Source: Populus alba (Eukaryota > Streptophyta > Magnoliopsida > Malpighiales > Salicaceae). Taken from it: a stretch of DNA of 64,000 nt. Of the stretch, positions 32,507-47,100 are shown one piece after another. Both the position numbers and the translations under genes were made by a program. Location of the stretch: positions 12,425,965 through 12,489,964 of the forward strand of contig NC_133292.1 of assembly GCF_005239225.2 (NCBI RefSeq), in the 5' to 3' direction. The notes below the pieces were generated by a model. That model was not told where the DNA came from, made no database searches, and saw only the letters and a list, made by a program, of their open reading frames with translations. Position 1 is the stretch's first letter. Every line of letters begins with the position of its first letter.

Positions 32507-35500
32507 ATGGATGTTCATGTGATTGACAATGAAGAGGGGACGAGTCATCGTGGGGTGGCCTACAATGGAGATGCAGAACCAAATGACAGTGGAGAAGCAA
32601 ATAATGGCGAGCATGATGAGGATGGAGCTGCTGAGTTGCATGAGCCATGTGTCGGCATGGAATTTGATTCTGAGAATGCTGCTAAGACTTTCTACGATGA
32701 GTATGCTAGACGTCTAGGTTTTAGCACCAAAGTTGCTCACTTTACCCGTCCTAAAACTGATGGGGCCATAGCTGCTAGGGAGTTTGTATGTGGTAGGGAG
32801 GGTTTGAAGAGAAGGTCTGCGGATAGTTGCCATGCAATGCTTAGAATAGAATTAAAGAGAGGTAAATGGGTCGTGACACACTTTGTAAAGGAGCATAACC
32901 ATTCAACTGTTAATCCCAGTAAAGTGCACTACCTTCGGCCCCGCAGGCATTTTGCTGGTGCTGCAAAGAGTGCTGCCAAAACTGGGCAAGGAGTGGGAGT
33001 TTCTCCAAGTGGTGATGGCCAAGCAGTAGCAGTTGCTACTAGTGGTTTTAGCCAAGTAGGGGGAGTTGTTCCAAGTGGTGTAATGTATCTTTCCATGGAT
33101 GGAAACCGCACACCTGTCACGGAGACAAATCATGGAGTTAGGAACACTACCCCTGCTGAACCAAATCGTGTCGTTAAGACTTCTACAGCAGTGAATTATA
33201 TTGCTCGGTCCAGTAACCAAAAGAGAACACTTGGTAGGGATGCTCAGAATCTGTTGGAGTATTTCAAGAAAATGCAAGCTGAGAATCCTGGTTTCTTTTA
33301 TGCAATACAACTCGATGATGAAAATCGAATGGCAAATGTTTTTTGGGCTGATGCAAAGTCAAGAACAGCTTACACTCATTTCGGTGATGCAGTTACATTT
33401 GAAACAAGTCCTCGAGTAAATCAATATAGGGTGCCATTTGCCCCATTTACAGGTTTGAACCATCACGGCCAAACAATTTTATTTGGCTGTGCAATACTTC
33501 TTGATGATTCTGAAGCTTCTTTTGTTTGGTTGTTCAAGACATTTCTGACAGCAATGCATGATCAACAGCCTGCTTCACTAATCACCAACCAAGACAAGGC
33601 CATACAGACGGCAGTTTCTCAGGTGTTTCCTGATACCCGACACTGTATCAGTAAATGGCATGTTTTAAGAGAAGGTCAGGAAAAACTGGCTCATGTATGT
33701 AATGCACATCCCAATTTTCAATTGGAACTGTATAGCTGTATCAACTTGACTGAAACTATTGAGGAGTTTGAAAACTCATGGATTGATATTCTTGACAAAT
33801 ATGATTTGAGAGGACATGACTGGCTTCAATCATTGTATGATGCTCGCGCTCAATGGGTTCCTGTGTACTTTCGGGATTCCTTTTTTGCTGTAATGTGTCC
33901 AAATCAAGGATTTGATGGTACTTTTTTTGATGGTTATGTGAACCAACAGACCACATTGCCAATGTTCTTTAGACAGTATGAAAGAGCATTAGATAATTGG
34001 TTCGAAAGAGAGTTAGAAGCAGATTTTGATACAATTTGCACCACACCAGTTTTGAGGACGCCATCTCCTATGGAAAAACAGGCAGCAAATCTTTATACAA
34101 GGAAGATATTTGCAAAATTTCAAGAAGAGCTGGTTGAAACTTTTGTATATACTGCTAATAGGATTGAGGGCAATGCAGATATCGGCACATTCAGGGTTGC
34201 AAAATTTGAGGATAACCAAAGGGCCTATATGGTTTCATTAAACTGTCCAGAAATGAGAGCAAACTGCAGCTGCCAAATGTTTGAGTATTCAGGCATTCTT
34301 TGTAGACATGTTTTGACAGTATTCACAGTGACAAATGTTCTTACATTACCACCCCATTACATCTTAAAACGATGGACGAGAAATGCCAAAACTGGTGCAG
34401 GAACAGATGACCGTGGTGTTGATTTGCCTGGCCAAGAGTCTCTTACTTTGCGGTATAACAATCTATGTCGGGAAGCTATAAAATATGCAGAGGAAGGGGC
34501 AATAACTGTGGAAACTTATAATGCTGCTATGGGTGCTCTTAGAGAAGGTGGGAAGAAGGTTGCTGTTGTGAAGAAAAATGTTGCCAAAGTCTCACCTCCT
34601 GGCTCTCAGGGTGGTGGGACTGGTAACGATGATTGGAAGACCTCAACTTCAGCATCGGATACAACCCCATTTTTATGGCCATTGCAAGATGAAGTTACCC
34701 GGCGATTTAATCTGAATGATAATGGCACTCCAGTGCAATCTGTTGCTGATTTGAATCTTCCCCGCATGGCCCCCGTGTCGCTTCAGCGTGATGATGGACC
34801 CCCTGGTAACATGGTACGTAAAGGAACTTTGCTTTAAGTATTAATTTTTATGTCCGTCGGAGTTCAAATTATAGCAAAACCCACTAACTTGGCAATTTAT
34901 ACCTCTTGCATAGGCAGTTCTTCCTTGTCTCAAATCAATGACTTGGGTGATGGAGAACAAGAGCTCAACACCAGGGAATAGAGTTGCTGTCATCAACCTG
35001 AAGGTATGCATTTAATAAACTAAAACCTTGAATGGGCTTTAAATGGTCATCTAGCCACTAGAAAAGAAATTTTTTGACAGTTGACTGCCCTGGGTCATTG
35101 TGTAAATACACGAACCTTTTCAACTATTTAAAATGTATTTGTTTTGGGTTTTTTTTTTAAGTGTTTTTGGTGCTTGTGATTTAATCTTTAGCATATTGTC
35201 AGTAATACTCGTGTTATTCTCTAGCTGTGTATTTGACAATTGATTTGGGGCCTCACATATAGTTTCTGTGGAACTACTGCAGTTGCAAGATTATGGCAAG
35301 ACTCCATCAACAGAATTGGAGGTTAAGTTTCAACTCTCGAGAGTTACATTGGAGCCGATGTTGAGGTCTATGGCATACATCAGTGAACAGCTCTCAACAC
35401 CAGCTAACAGAGTTGCTGTCATCAATCTGAAGGTATGCAATTCAAAACTAGATCTATGTAACAGAAATAAATCTGATACTCAGGTCCTGCCACCATGACT

Positions 35501-38500
35501 AATGAAATCTCTAAACCCATTGTAGAGAATATCATATGTTTTGTGCTTCCACTTTCATTAAAACAAAAACAAATGGAAAGGATAGAAAAACAAGCTGCTG
35601 GTTCAGGATGTTGTTTTCTAGATTGGTTAGAGTATATCCATTCATCTTGCCCATATGGTTTTATTTATAGCTTTATATTAAATTTGAATTAAGTGTGGCA
35701 GGTCTCAGGACCTCAAGCCAGCCCCAATCAAAGGGGTAGTCTGAACTCCGAATTGGATGTATTTCTTCCTCTCGCTTCTTGGACAAGTTATTCTTCTCGA
35801 ATTATTTATCAACTTGCAATGAAGAACAATTTTTTGCTGCAGAATATATGCTATCCCTTCATGTCCAGAAACGTGAAGTGAAGAAGTGCTATTTTCCTGT
35901 GCATGCTTTAGAAAATAGCCAATGGCAACTAGTTTACACTCTTGACCTAAACCATTCAAAACTCCTAATGCTGTGTCATTTATAAGAAATTAGTATTAGT
36001 TTTTGTGCATTTATTTGAATTCTTTGTCTTTAACTTGGCCCTTCTTAATTTAAAATTCAGTCTGCTTCTTGATTTGTTCTCTTCTGTTTTATGATTTAGA
36101 GATACTAATCCTGGCAGTAACATTGGTCATTATGTTTTAGGCACCAATGAAATTAACAATCTATAGAATTGGTTATTGTGCAAATGCATCAGCATTTGTT
36201 GTTTGAGGTTTGTTTTATGCATATAAATAAATTATTATGGGTTAAGGAAATCCATATCGAATCATACAGCCCTATGCATTTGTGGATAGTCATGAATTTT
36301 CTTACCCATTTAGTGTGGTTTAGGATTACCAAAGTCAGTGATTACAACATGAAAGAGGAGCAAAACGGTGAAATATGAATACACATTTAGGAGAGCCAGA
36401 TAGCGATGGAAGAAATAATTTGGGGCGTGAAACTGGAATTTTGATGTATATCTCTATAAGTGTGGGATTAGGCTGATCCTTTATTTCCATCATATAGGAG
36501 AGGCTAGACTGAAAGAAATGGTTGAGGGATTAAACTACTGGTTGAATGGTTGCTTCCAGAACATAGGAAGGCAGCCGTTAAAGGAATTTTATTTTCTCAA
36601 TCTATTTTCTCCTGACATGACTTTCTTTCTAATGTTTTTCGCATTAATTTCATCTAACTCTCATTTTTATACTGCCCTAATAATTCGGGTGGGCACATGT
36701 GATGAGTGTGTACCTGTGCTTTTTACCTCTCCCTCACAATCATTGTTTTCCCAATTTCTTTCAACATTGGGTATTACTTTTTTAACTTGTTTACACATCT
36801 ATCAATGAACTTATTTCTCCAAGCATCCCATCTGGATTCTATCATGTGAAGTTTTTTGAAATGTTGTGTTTCAAGGTATCATAAAATGAGAGGACTAAGT
36901 TCTGGAAACTTAATTATCAAACCAAACGACAGCAGCTATCCATGAATAGTGGTGCTGTAGGATAGATTTGGTGAGCTTTGTCCATGTGTTTGTGGTGCAC
37001 TAGGAGTTATTAATCCTATCAGAAAAGAACTAGATGAGACGGGATCTAGGACTAGTTAAAGAATCCCAGGCCCAAAAAGAAATAAAAGAAATGTAATTTT
37101 CAGCTCTGCCCCTGTTCTGCCCACTTCATAGTATTAGAACTTTTAATGTTTAATAATCACAGCAGTTATTTCATTCTTACAGATAGGTTTTTGGTCTCAT
37201 TGAGGTGTATGTTGACCTTTGTTTTTTGTTGTAGTTTACTTTTCATTTGGAAAACTTATCATTTTTTTTCCTGGTTTCAGCTTCAAGACACTGAAACAAC
37301 TACGGGAGAGTCAGAGGTTAAATTTCAGGTTTCCAGAGATACATTAGGTGCCATGTTGAGATCGATGGCCTACATTCGCGAGCAGCTTTCAATTTCTGTA
37401 AGCACTCTCTTCTTACTTCTAGTGGCTTTCTTTCACTTTTGGTACATGAGCTCCAAAACTTTCATCTTCTGATACTGTTGATGCTGCCCCTTCCATTTTG
37501 TGGAGCCTGTATTTGTTTCAAATTTTCTGAGTGTCCATCTAGGCCCAAAAGAATTATGCTTACAAAGTATGTTAATTTTATAATAATGGAACTTTTGCAG
37601 TAACTGCTACCTTAGTGCACCCATAAAATTGATTCCTTGCATTTTATCAGAAAAGGAAATGCTTGCACTAAAAATGGTCTTTGATTATTGTCCTTGTAAA
37701 TGTTGCTGGCAGCTTTGACTGTGCATCAAAGCCTTTCCCTTTGTTACAAAGTTTTAGACCTAAGAGCCGTACAATCTCCTAACCATACATTGTAGAAAAA
37801 AGATAAAGAGATAGTCCTGTCAGATCGGTGTGTATAGCAATGGGAATTCATCCTGGACGACATCATAATTCATATGAGCATAGTTATGCAAACTATTAAA
37901 GAAATATGGTAACGATCTCTCATTATTTGTGCAAGAGAAGCCTTATATACATACTTTCCACAATCTAAATAGTTGCCACTTTTGAAAACTCACAAATAAT
38001 TGCATATCCAATTTAGTGCTCAAATTCAAGAAATGTTACATAACAAGAAAGAACAATTCCTTTTTTATTGGCTAATGAGAACTGACTTAAGACAAAAAAA
38101 AAATATATTAATTAAATATAGACACTACCAAACACAGATTAGGCTCTCTCTCGCTCTATTTTTTTTTTTTTTGGTAAAGTACATATCAAACATTAGATTC
38201 TGGCTGGGTACAGAACATTCAATGTCCATCACACAAATATAAATCTGTAAAATAGGAAAAATAGCTCCTTATGTCAAGTTTCTTGATGTCCCTGATTGAA
38301 CAGAGGAGAGAACCAAATCAATCCATCCATGTTTTACCAAAATGAGCTTTCAGGGATGTAGAATCAAGGCAGCTATGTTAGTGGAGTCTATATCGATAGA
38401 CTTCCTCAGGATCTGCCAAGTTCAACAGGAAAGCTAATGTTGCCAGCCCTAATTTGTTGAGCAACACTAGGGCTCTCTAAACCTAATTTAACCTTTTGAC

Positions 38501-39902
38501 TTTTAAATTGATTTTGAAAATTGTATTAAACTATAGTTTAAAAAAAAAAAAATTGGATGAAACTAGTTTGGGAGGACAGGTGTATGCCTCAAGATTGAAA
38601 GTTCTTATCTGATTCAGATGAAATTTGTAAGTTTGAGAATATGCTAACCTCATCTGATCATTAGAGGAGATCTCTCAAGTGACGAGAAGCTCTCTGTTCC
38701 CTTAAAGTGAGAGTCAAGCTCCAGACCGGACAGAGCTAGGAATCCAGAATCAAAATCACAGCTCACCATCTATTTTCTTTTCTTATGTTCTGATCTGTTT
38801 CCGCGTTCACTATCTGTCTAATATTGTTGCTTGATTTCCTTGTTTCTCAAAACATAACATTTATAGGCAATTGAATGTCCTCCCCACTTATAAAAAATGG
38901 ACAAACATGGTAGATACCTTTTATAACGCATCATAATAGTGGTACTGAGAGGTTTGCATTATCCAATATAGAGTATCGTTATTAACGCTACTTTTTAAGA
39001 AACTTTATATGCCAAGGAGCTATGACTATTGCACCAAGTGCTTATATTAAACATCTCGAAGGAATCATTTTGAACATGTTATCAATTCACTTTATTTACA
39101 GGGATGTACTGTAGCCTTAATTAATTCACATAATTTACAAGGATGTTTTATCGTCATGGTCTCATGCTTCTAGTGCCTTTAAGGGGTGTTTTGTTAGCCA
39201 ATATTTGACATGATTGGACTGCTTTAGCTTTTTAATTTTTTGGGTTTGCTAGTTTACTGCACCTTAGTATAGAGGCTGTCATATTCTCCGCTTTGTGATT
39301 GTACATCTGCTATTTTCATTACTAATTGTTCTCTTTATCATAGAAGAAAAGAAACTTATGTTTAGGTTTAGAGGTAAAGTAAATGCTTCATGATTACAAC
39401 TAAATGCTGGTCATTTACATGAACATTCTGCCCGCACAAATTCAACTTTCATAGTATGAGAACAGAGGTGATTCCAATAAAGAACCTCGCCCTACATTTT
39501 TTATAAGATACGTAGCGTGCACAATCTGTCTGCGTCATATGTTATCTTGCCATTACCTTGTAAAATCCGCATGGCGAATCTGTTTGCACAAGTTGAAAAG
39601 TTTAGCATGGTCAATTTTTTTAGCTTGTTCAGCCCTTAAATTGGCAGATTTAAATAGCTGGTTGGTTGTCGTCCATGGTTGTGTTGATCTTGACGGTTGT
39701 ACATCTGCATATAATCTGAGTAGCTAGAATTTCTGTGAACAGTATGATCTGTGTTGTGAAGCATCTTGCGCCTCTTTTTTCCCTTTTTTTTTTAATTTAT
39801 TTTGTCTTTGAGTTAGAATAATGCAGCCAAACAAATTTCAGCTATCAACATTATATAAAGTTTATTATTTTGCCTCTTTTTTAATGAAGTAATTCCCCCA
39901 AG

Positions 39903-39941
<39 letters not shown>

Positions 39942-40043
39942 AAGCTCCGGATTTCAAAGTTTAGATGTACTTATATAAAATTTTTTTATGTGGAGCAGGT
40001 TGAGCCCCAAGCAGAGCCTCCGTCAAAGAAGCATCGGAAGTGA
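32507..40043 (+). CDS. FRS3: FAR1-RELATED SEQUENCE 3-like transcription factor
   Basis: Five exons, 32507-34813, 34914-35003, 35283-35432, 37281-37397 and 39999-40043, join in phase to give 902 residues. The FHY3/FAR1 family derives from a domesticated Mutator-type transposase and regulates transcription in light and developmental responses, in the nucleus. The N-terminal FAR1 zinc-finger domain spans about residues 48-140 (from CVGMEFDS to FVKEHNH). A MULE transposase-like core follows at about 250-400, including FGCAILLDD and [16 protein letters not shown] zinc finger has Cys587, Cys589, Cys599 and His601. The C-terminus ends in a basic KKHRK. Exons 2-4 encode related repeats (RVAVINLK twice; [21 protein letters not shown] twice), a feature I also recall in Arabidopsis FRS3 (At2g27110). 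Intron 4 (2.6 kb) contains a 34-nt A run. It converges on SERRATE, as in Arabidopsis. Confidence 0.9.
39905..39938 (+). repeat. 34-nt poly(A) run in FRS3 intron 4
   Basis: An uninterrupted A homopolymer about 60 bp before the last exon. It could be the tail of an inserted retrosequence, but no matching body is recognised upstream. Confidence 0.9.
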
Positions 40044-41167
40044 AAGCTTATGTTTATAGTCAACTAAATTCCAGGTAGCCAAAACTGTTTTGAACGACAG
40101 AGGAAGTGTGTTCATCATATTGTCTATCGATGTTCCCTTTGATTAGGGCATGTCCGCCTATTGCCCCTTTATTTCCCTCCCCCCCGTCCCAGCTCCCTTG
40201 TTTGTTTTGTAACATATTTGTACATGTAGTGTGTCAGAATTATAAAAAAAACTGAGGCATCAAATAGTTACCTTTTTGGGTTTTTAACTGACCCGGATGC
40301 CTCGTCTGTTCCAAATCCTTCCCCAAGTTTAGTTAGAATCGATCAAAGATAATTCGTGTTACGCCAGATAATTGCACCGTGTTGCTCTAATCTTCATACC
40401 AACAATCGTTGGGAAGTCAAGGCAAGACTGGTATGAACTTAAAGATGGATGCTTTTTCCAATTCATCTGTTCGGTTATTTAAAAAAAAAAATAGCCATCT
40501 TTTTTCCCTGAATTTTTTCATAGGATTAGGATCAATTCCTTCTGCCTAAAGAAAGCGGAATCAATACCAGTTCATCCGTGTATTCCTCGAGAAAGTGGAG
40601 AGAATAACGAAATAGCTTCTACACAACATTGCGAAGCTAAAATGCCCAAATCTTACTGAAACGAGCACTGTCTAGGACAGGCTACAAGAAAGAGGATTTT
40701 AAAACGCTACTCAAACGTTCATCTGGCACCTCTTTGGGACCTCATTTGTTTTTATTTTTTAAAAAAAAAAGTATTCTCAAGCTAACCGAAAACTATGAAA
40801 TCGAAAACAAATTGACAAATCTGCTTTGCACAAAGTCCATTCTACAGATACAATTTCGTCAAATATTGTATGTTCTCCCACCCCTAAATACACAGCGCAG
40901 CTTCTCAAGACAATAAACGTGGGCAGAGATGAAAAAAATATATCAGGGCCACCTTTCATCACTGGCATAATCAGAATTCGTATCAAAGTGTTGCAGCCTC
41001 TTACCAATTAACGCAAAGAAGAGCTGCCCTTAATCGCATTAAGTAGAAGGTGATGCTTCTACAGTTGGATTGCTTTATCTAACTGAACTCCACCCAGCAC
41101 TTAAGCTACCTTCGCCCAAAAATAAGAATCCATATCTGAAAGTCTTTCTGTGAACCACCAGTGACAC
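40044..41167. other. Convergent 3' region between FRS3 and SERRATE
   Basis: About 1.1 kb between the two stop codons, holding both 3' UTRs. A C-rich stretch ('cccctttatttccctccccc' near 40170) and short A runs are present. No gene or repeat is recognised. Confidence 0.5.
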
Positions 41168-44100
41168 CTACAAACTCCTGTAATCTATAACAGTGACTTC
41201 ATCCTCCGGGGCATCTAGGTCTTGATAGCTACAAAAATTTCAAAGTTCCAGGGGAATCACATCATGATTGAGGAAGAGATATTAAACTGAAAAAGACTCT
41301 TACTAGATTGTCTGTCAGAACCATATCAAGCACAAGATCCTTTTAAACAGTAACTTCCCAATGCTGGCTGGTTTAAACTTGTAACTAAATGCAACTGTGA
41401 ATCTCAGGGGAATTTAAAAAAAAAATGCAGATCTTTATGTTTTATAATCAAGATTCAGCCCATCACCCTACAACTGTTGTTTGAAACAATATACAGTATA
41501 CACCATAGCACTTATTTGTCAGGAAATCCATGGCAAGTGTCACATTGATTTTATTGGCATGGATCTTAATCCAGCTTATGCTAAGTGATGCCCATTCCAA
41601 ACATGTTAATGGATCAAAATGTTTCACTGATTAATGACATGAATTCAGGGTAATTTAATATATATATATAAAATTGCACAAAAGGGAAGTCTGAAGGGGA
41701 AAAGGTAACACAGAAAGCTTACACATACACAAGAAACAAAAACTTTGTTGGAAGAGGTTGCAACAAAAGTTACCTGCGTATACGTCGAGGATCCTGTCGG
41801 AAGGCTGGTGATAGAAGAATTGGGGCTGGCCCACCTAGTTGGGGTCCAGGCCTTGCATTTCTGCCACCACCTTCAAACGGAGGGGGGCCACCCTGATCTC
41901 TAAACATGCGCATTGCAACTTCAGGTGGGGCAGGAACAAAAGGCCCCAGTGGACTGCAAGTCATCAGAGCAAGCTCTTAATAAAAAAAACAGCAAGAGTA
42001 CAGAAATATCTCCACTAAGACAACAACAAATCATTGCTCAAACTCTCAACCTACCCAGCTCCAGGAACAGGCATCAAAACTGGTGGAGGAGCTATATCTG
42101 AGGGGAAAGGGGAAGGTACATGGATGCCTTGTCCTCCAAAAGTATCAAACATTGCTTCATCGTGATTTCCTCCATCAGGACCATCATTAGATTGGAAGTC
42201 ACCTGATTGTGGGTTTTCAGACCTATCAAATCTTTCATTGCCATTTGCTCTATTGTCACGTTCTCTACGGTTGCCGCGTTCATCCTTCAACGGACCAAGC
42301 CTGCGCCTTTGTGGCTTATCCTTCTGCAATGAAAACATGTGGTTATTCATAAACAAGAATGATAAGGAGAAATCATAATACTATTGTGAAAAACATAGTT
42401 AGCAAAACAAGTATTGACAAAAAAACAAGACTGCAGATCATGCATCATTTCCTACTCGTGTAGAAGTAGAGAGAGTCACCTATCAATATAGTTAATTTTT
42501 TTGCGAGCAGATCATCAGAATGTTTTGGACAAACAGCTTAAACAATGTTTTATTGGTGACTGTATGAGCATTGAAACTCAACCTAAATGGCACTGTGGAT
42601 TATACAAGTGTCTGAAAGACAAAAAAGAATCATGGGTATGCTTTCGCTTCCATCAGCGTGTTATTTGGTACATGACTTTTTTTCCCAACTGAGAATGGGA
42701 GCTATGGCAAAAAGAAGCCCATGCACTTGACTAAGATGCTCTAATGGTCAGAGATGAATAAAAACGCAGATTCCCAAAGACAGAGCATTAGTTAAGAGAG
42801 ATAATAGTTTGAAATTATAAGACCTCATTTCCTACAGTAGAGTCTAAAAAAATGAAAATAAAATTTCCTTCATTCACTAGCTTTATTTGCAGTATAAAAT
42901 CAAGGTCGAAAGGCAATATTCAAAGAAGACAGGCTGTAGAGAAGTACAAGTTTATAGAAACATCTCAACATGCATACGAGTACAGTGTATGCTTATATTG
43001 CTGAAACAAGAGAGTGGGATACAGAACAGACAGTTGATAGACATCAAACTATGGAGGGAATTAAAGAACTGGAACTCAATATGATAAAGGGGGGCATCTC
43101 AGCACAGCCATAATCATCATTATTACTTTTGGGATCTTCAAGTTTCTATCTTCAAATTATTATCGGGCCTTGCTTTACCATTCATCCTCTATAAGAATGG
43201 TACCTAACGTTACATTTTTAAATAGCATACAGTATCCACCCTCTCACATCCATGAATGAAAATATAAGGACCCTTTCTAATTGTTATAGACTGCTCCTTC
43301 TTGCTTTTTTAATATTCACATTTCAACTCCCATATTTGGCTTTGAAGCAAGCACATTTATGCTGTTTACGTGTTGAAACAAAAACAAGTTTCCCACCCCC
43401 ACCCCCACCCCAATCAAACAGAATGCATTAAAAAATGGAAATCAGTATAGCTAGCAGCTCCATCATAAAAAATATGAAGATTTCGAACTAGATATAGGAG
43501 AAATTTGGATAAGCTAAAACCTGTTAGCATGACTCGGAGAGGAAGCTGGAAGAGGAAAAACAACAACGGCTTACACAGTGAACATTTATTTTACACATAT
43601 ACCCCTATTATTTGACATTATGTAAGTCTGGATTTTATGTGAGAAAACCATATAGACAATATAAACAGGCATGTAGATCACTGACTACTATTGATTGGAT
43701 GAATCATACCGGCATGGACTGCTGCATGACAGGTGTGCCACCAGGTGCATCTGAATCACTGCAAATGAGAATAAGGTGCTTGTCACATGATCAATGACAT
43801 CAGCAGAAGAAAATTATGTTGAAAGACGTTGCTTACTTCATATAGTTTTGATAATACAGCTCTTCCCGCACTTTGGCAGTCAGCTCCATAACAAGTTCAG
43901 GGTGTTTCAGCTTGAGATGCTTGTGCACAAACTCAGCAGCATGGAAGAGCTTTGTGCAACCCTTGGCTCCACAACCATACTTCCACCCATACTTTTCATC
44001 TCTAATCTTCCGGACATATGGATCCAAACCTTCAACTGCAGTAGCATCTATCTTCTCCTTAGCAGTCATTTTTTCTAGAGGATCTTGACCCCTCAATCTC

Positions 44101-47100
44101 TCTTGCCAGTGTGAGTCAAGTTTCTTTTCCCACTCAGTTCCACTGTTGCTTGTATCAGAACTCTTTCCCTCAGCTCTCACATGCCTAAGACCCTTAGCTT
44201 CATTAGTTTCAATCATTCCATAGTAATCCAATCCATGGACCCGCCAGAGATATGTTATAAGTGTATCCAGTAGCTCCACACCTTCAAGGCCCTTGACTGA
44301 GGTTAAGCCTCGTATGATGATAACAGGGCCAGTGGAGCTTCCATGGGATTTCTCTCTACTCATTTTGTCATTATCAGACCCGCTTAAAATATTTTCATCA
44401 ACACCTTTTTCAGAATCAAGTTTCCGTACAAGGGTCTGTGCTTGTTCAACGTCAACTTGGATTCTCTTGGGTTCTGAACTCACTGGATGAGCCTTTGGAG
44501 CAGCTGAAAGATCAGTGTCTTTTGCAGGTGGCCGACCATGCCTTCTTCGTTTACCACCAGTCTCTGCATCATCATCAGAATTTTGATCACTTGCCTGCCC
44601 TGATTTATTTGATGATATCGCGTTGACACCAGGACCTCTACAGTATGAATGAAAACTTTAAGTTGGACAAGATAAAAGTAAAGGCATGCAAGGTGCAATT
44701 ATGTAAATTTAAGGATAGAAATTCCAATCTTACAGGTCCAATGTTCCACTCTGCAAATCAAGCAAAAAGTCTTTCGCAACCTTTCGTGCAACTTCATTCC
44801 TCCTACAAAGCATTTTCAAAGAACAATCAAACAAACACCAAAAGGTTTGCGCAGTGGCTGCCATTGAACACCCACAGGTCCCACACCCAAACCTAATATC
44901 ATATCATGACAATTTTTTCTAATAAAATATGTAGGGTAAAACACACCTTTCAATGACTGCAACCAAATTTGTTGGATGATACTTGTCCTTCAACCTGCAT
45001 ATAGCCAACTAACATTAGCTCATTGAAGCCAACAGAGTGGCAGATACTAACCAAGGGAAGAGAAGTACCATTCTTCATCTTTATGGGCCTCAAAGAAAAC
45101 CCGTTTCTGAGTCGAAATATACTCTGACTTGTATTCTTGATATCTGCATAATCAAAGGCCATGATCACATTCACATTTTTTACTTATGATTCAACTATAA
45201 AGAGTCCAAAAATAAATCCACATTGTACCTGCGCTCAGCTTCAGATGGCAATATATCATCTTCAAGCTCCTGAATGAATTGCTTGTATGACATTAAGCCT
45301 TCTCTGAAAAGCATAAAGTTACCTTGTGAGAACAACAAGCATAATGAAGTCTCCACTCAACTTCTGTAAATTTCCTTATCTATATGATTGAAAACAATGA
45401 GAGAGAGAATGCTAAAAGATTATGTCTAACCAACTCATTCACATATCAAAAGGTGCTGCTAGGATATTTCCATGTTACAAAAACATTCATGTTCATATAA
45501 CTTCTACACTACTTCGTCTTTGTCATGTACCAACAAGGTTCACATTCAGATTTCAAACAATACAACCTTAGGAAACATGTTGCTCGACTAAGCAAATACA
45601 AAGTCAGAAATAAACTAACTAAACCAGACTGCATTTAATTTTCACAGATCCCTTCTCAAACCACAGATATTGAAATTCTCAAAATCAGAAAATAATTTTG
45701 ATCTAGTGCAGAGCCGCCTATAAGAAGAGGCGCTGAAGTTGAGGGAAATTTACCCGTGAGCATTCACTCCAGTTAATTTGTGAACGATAAGGCAAATACA
45801 ATTTATTTTTCCATATAACTCAGTCTCAAATCGGGATAAGCATAAATATTGTGAGCAATGCAAACATCAAATTTTGATAATGAAGGATAGATTCAACTCC
45901 ATCCAGAGCTAGTCTCTATAGCACGACAAAATACTAACCTTTGAGCAGGCACTACATTGGAAGTATTGCCATAACCACCACGTCCCAATTCCCAATCTGT
46001 AACAATAACTGAACCAGTCACCTCCACTTCAACAAATAGTACGAGCAAAACAACAAGGTTGATTTCCTTATAGATGCCATTTTAATAGTAGAAAAAGTAA
46101 AGACAATCACTCCATCTATGTGTCTCTGCCCTTTGTTCTATGGTTGGATTTTCTCGAGCAGGTAAAAAATCCTCAGTAAGCTTCCTAAGGGATCTAGTTT
46201 GATCATTGATTTTCAGTAGGAAACACCTTGTAACAAAACCAAAGTCACTAAAAATGCAATAAAATACAGATATAAATATGGATACAGGAGGCTCTAATCA
46301 AGTCAAATCTTTAACTTAGGTCACTAACTATTGGCAAGGTGGCTTGCAAATAAGTGCCTTGTATCTTCCATTATATCTATCCACCACAAAAATTATGCAG
46401 AGCACATGAAGTCACGTTTAGAATTTTAAAACAAAGCCATCAGGAGCAGTTGAGTATGTACCTGGAGGACCACCTTGATATCCACCTCCACGACCCATGT
46501 ATCGGCCATGAGGCCTTTCTTCACCATAACCTGGCCTTCCTCCCATCTCACGGTCATATCCACCACCATAATCATATCCAAACCTACACCAGACATCAAG
46601 TTTCCAATATGTTGAGCAAATATTGCATAAAGGAATTTGCCAAGCCAAAAATTAAGAATTGCAAGCAAATATTGCAATCATTTCCTATGCACATATACAA
46701 GGCACGGCCTTGATTAATAAGGTGAATCTTGAACTGCAAACTGCTGACAATAAAGAAAAAGGTACAAAAAAAAGAATGGGAAGGCAGATTCAACCATCCA
46801 GATAAAACTTCAAGATTCACCTTGCCCGCACTATGAGGTTTAATAAGTCTAATAACAGTCAATTCATCACTAACGATTTAAAAATATAAATTTCAACTCA
46901 GATTCAATCTCAAGTTCAATTCTATCAAACCCGCCTGAACTTGAATCAGGAGACGACCATACTGAAATTAAATCAGATTACTGCATTACATAGAAAGAAA
47001 GATTAAACCCACAGCCCTCACAATCCATAGACAACACAATTAACTAAATAACTACCGAAATTTTATATTATACTATATTTCTTCTCCTATTTTATTTTCT

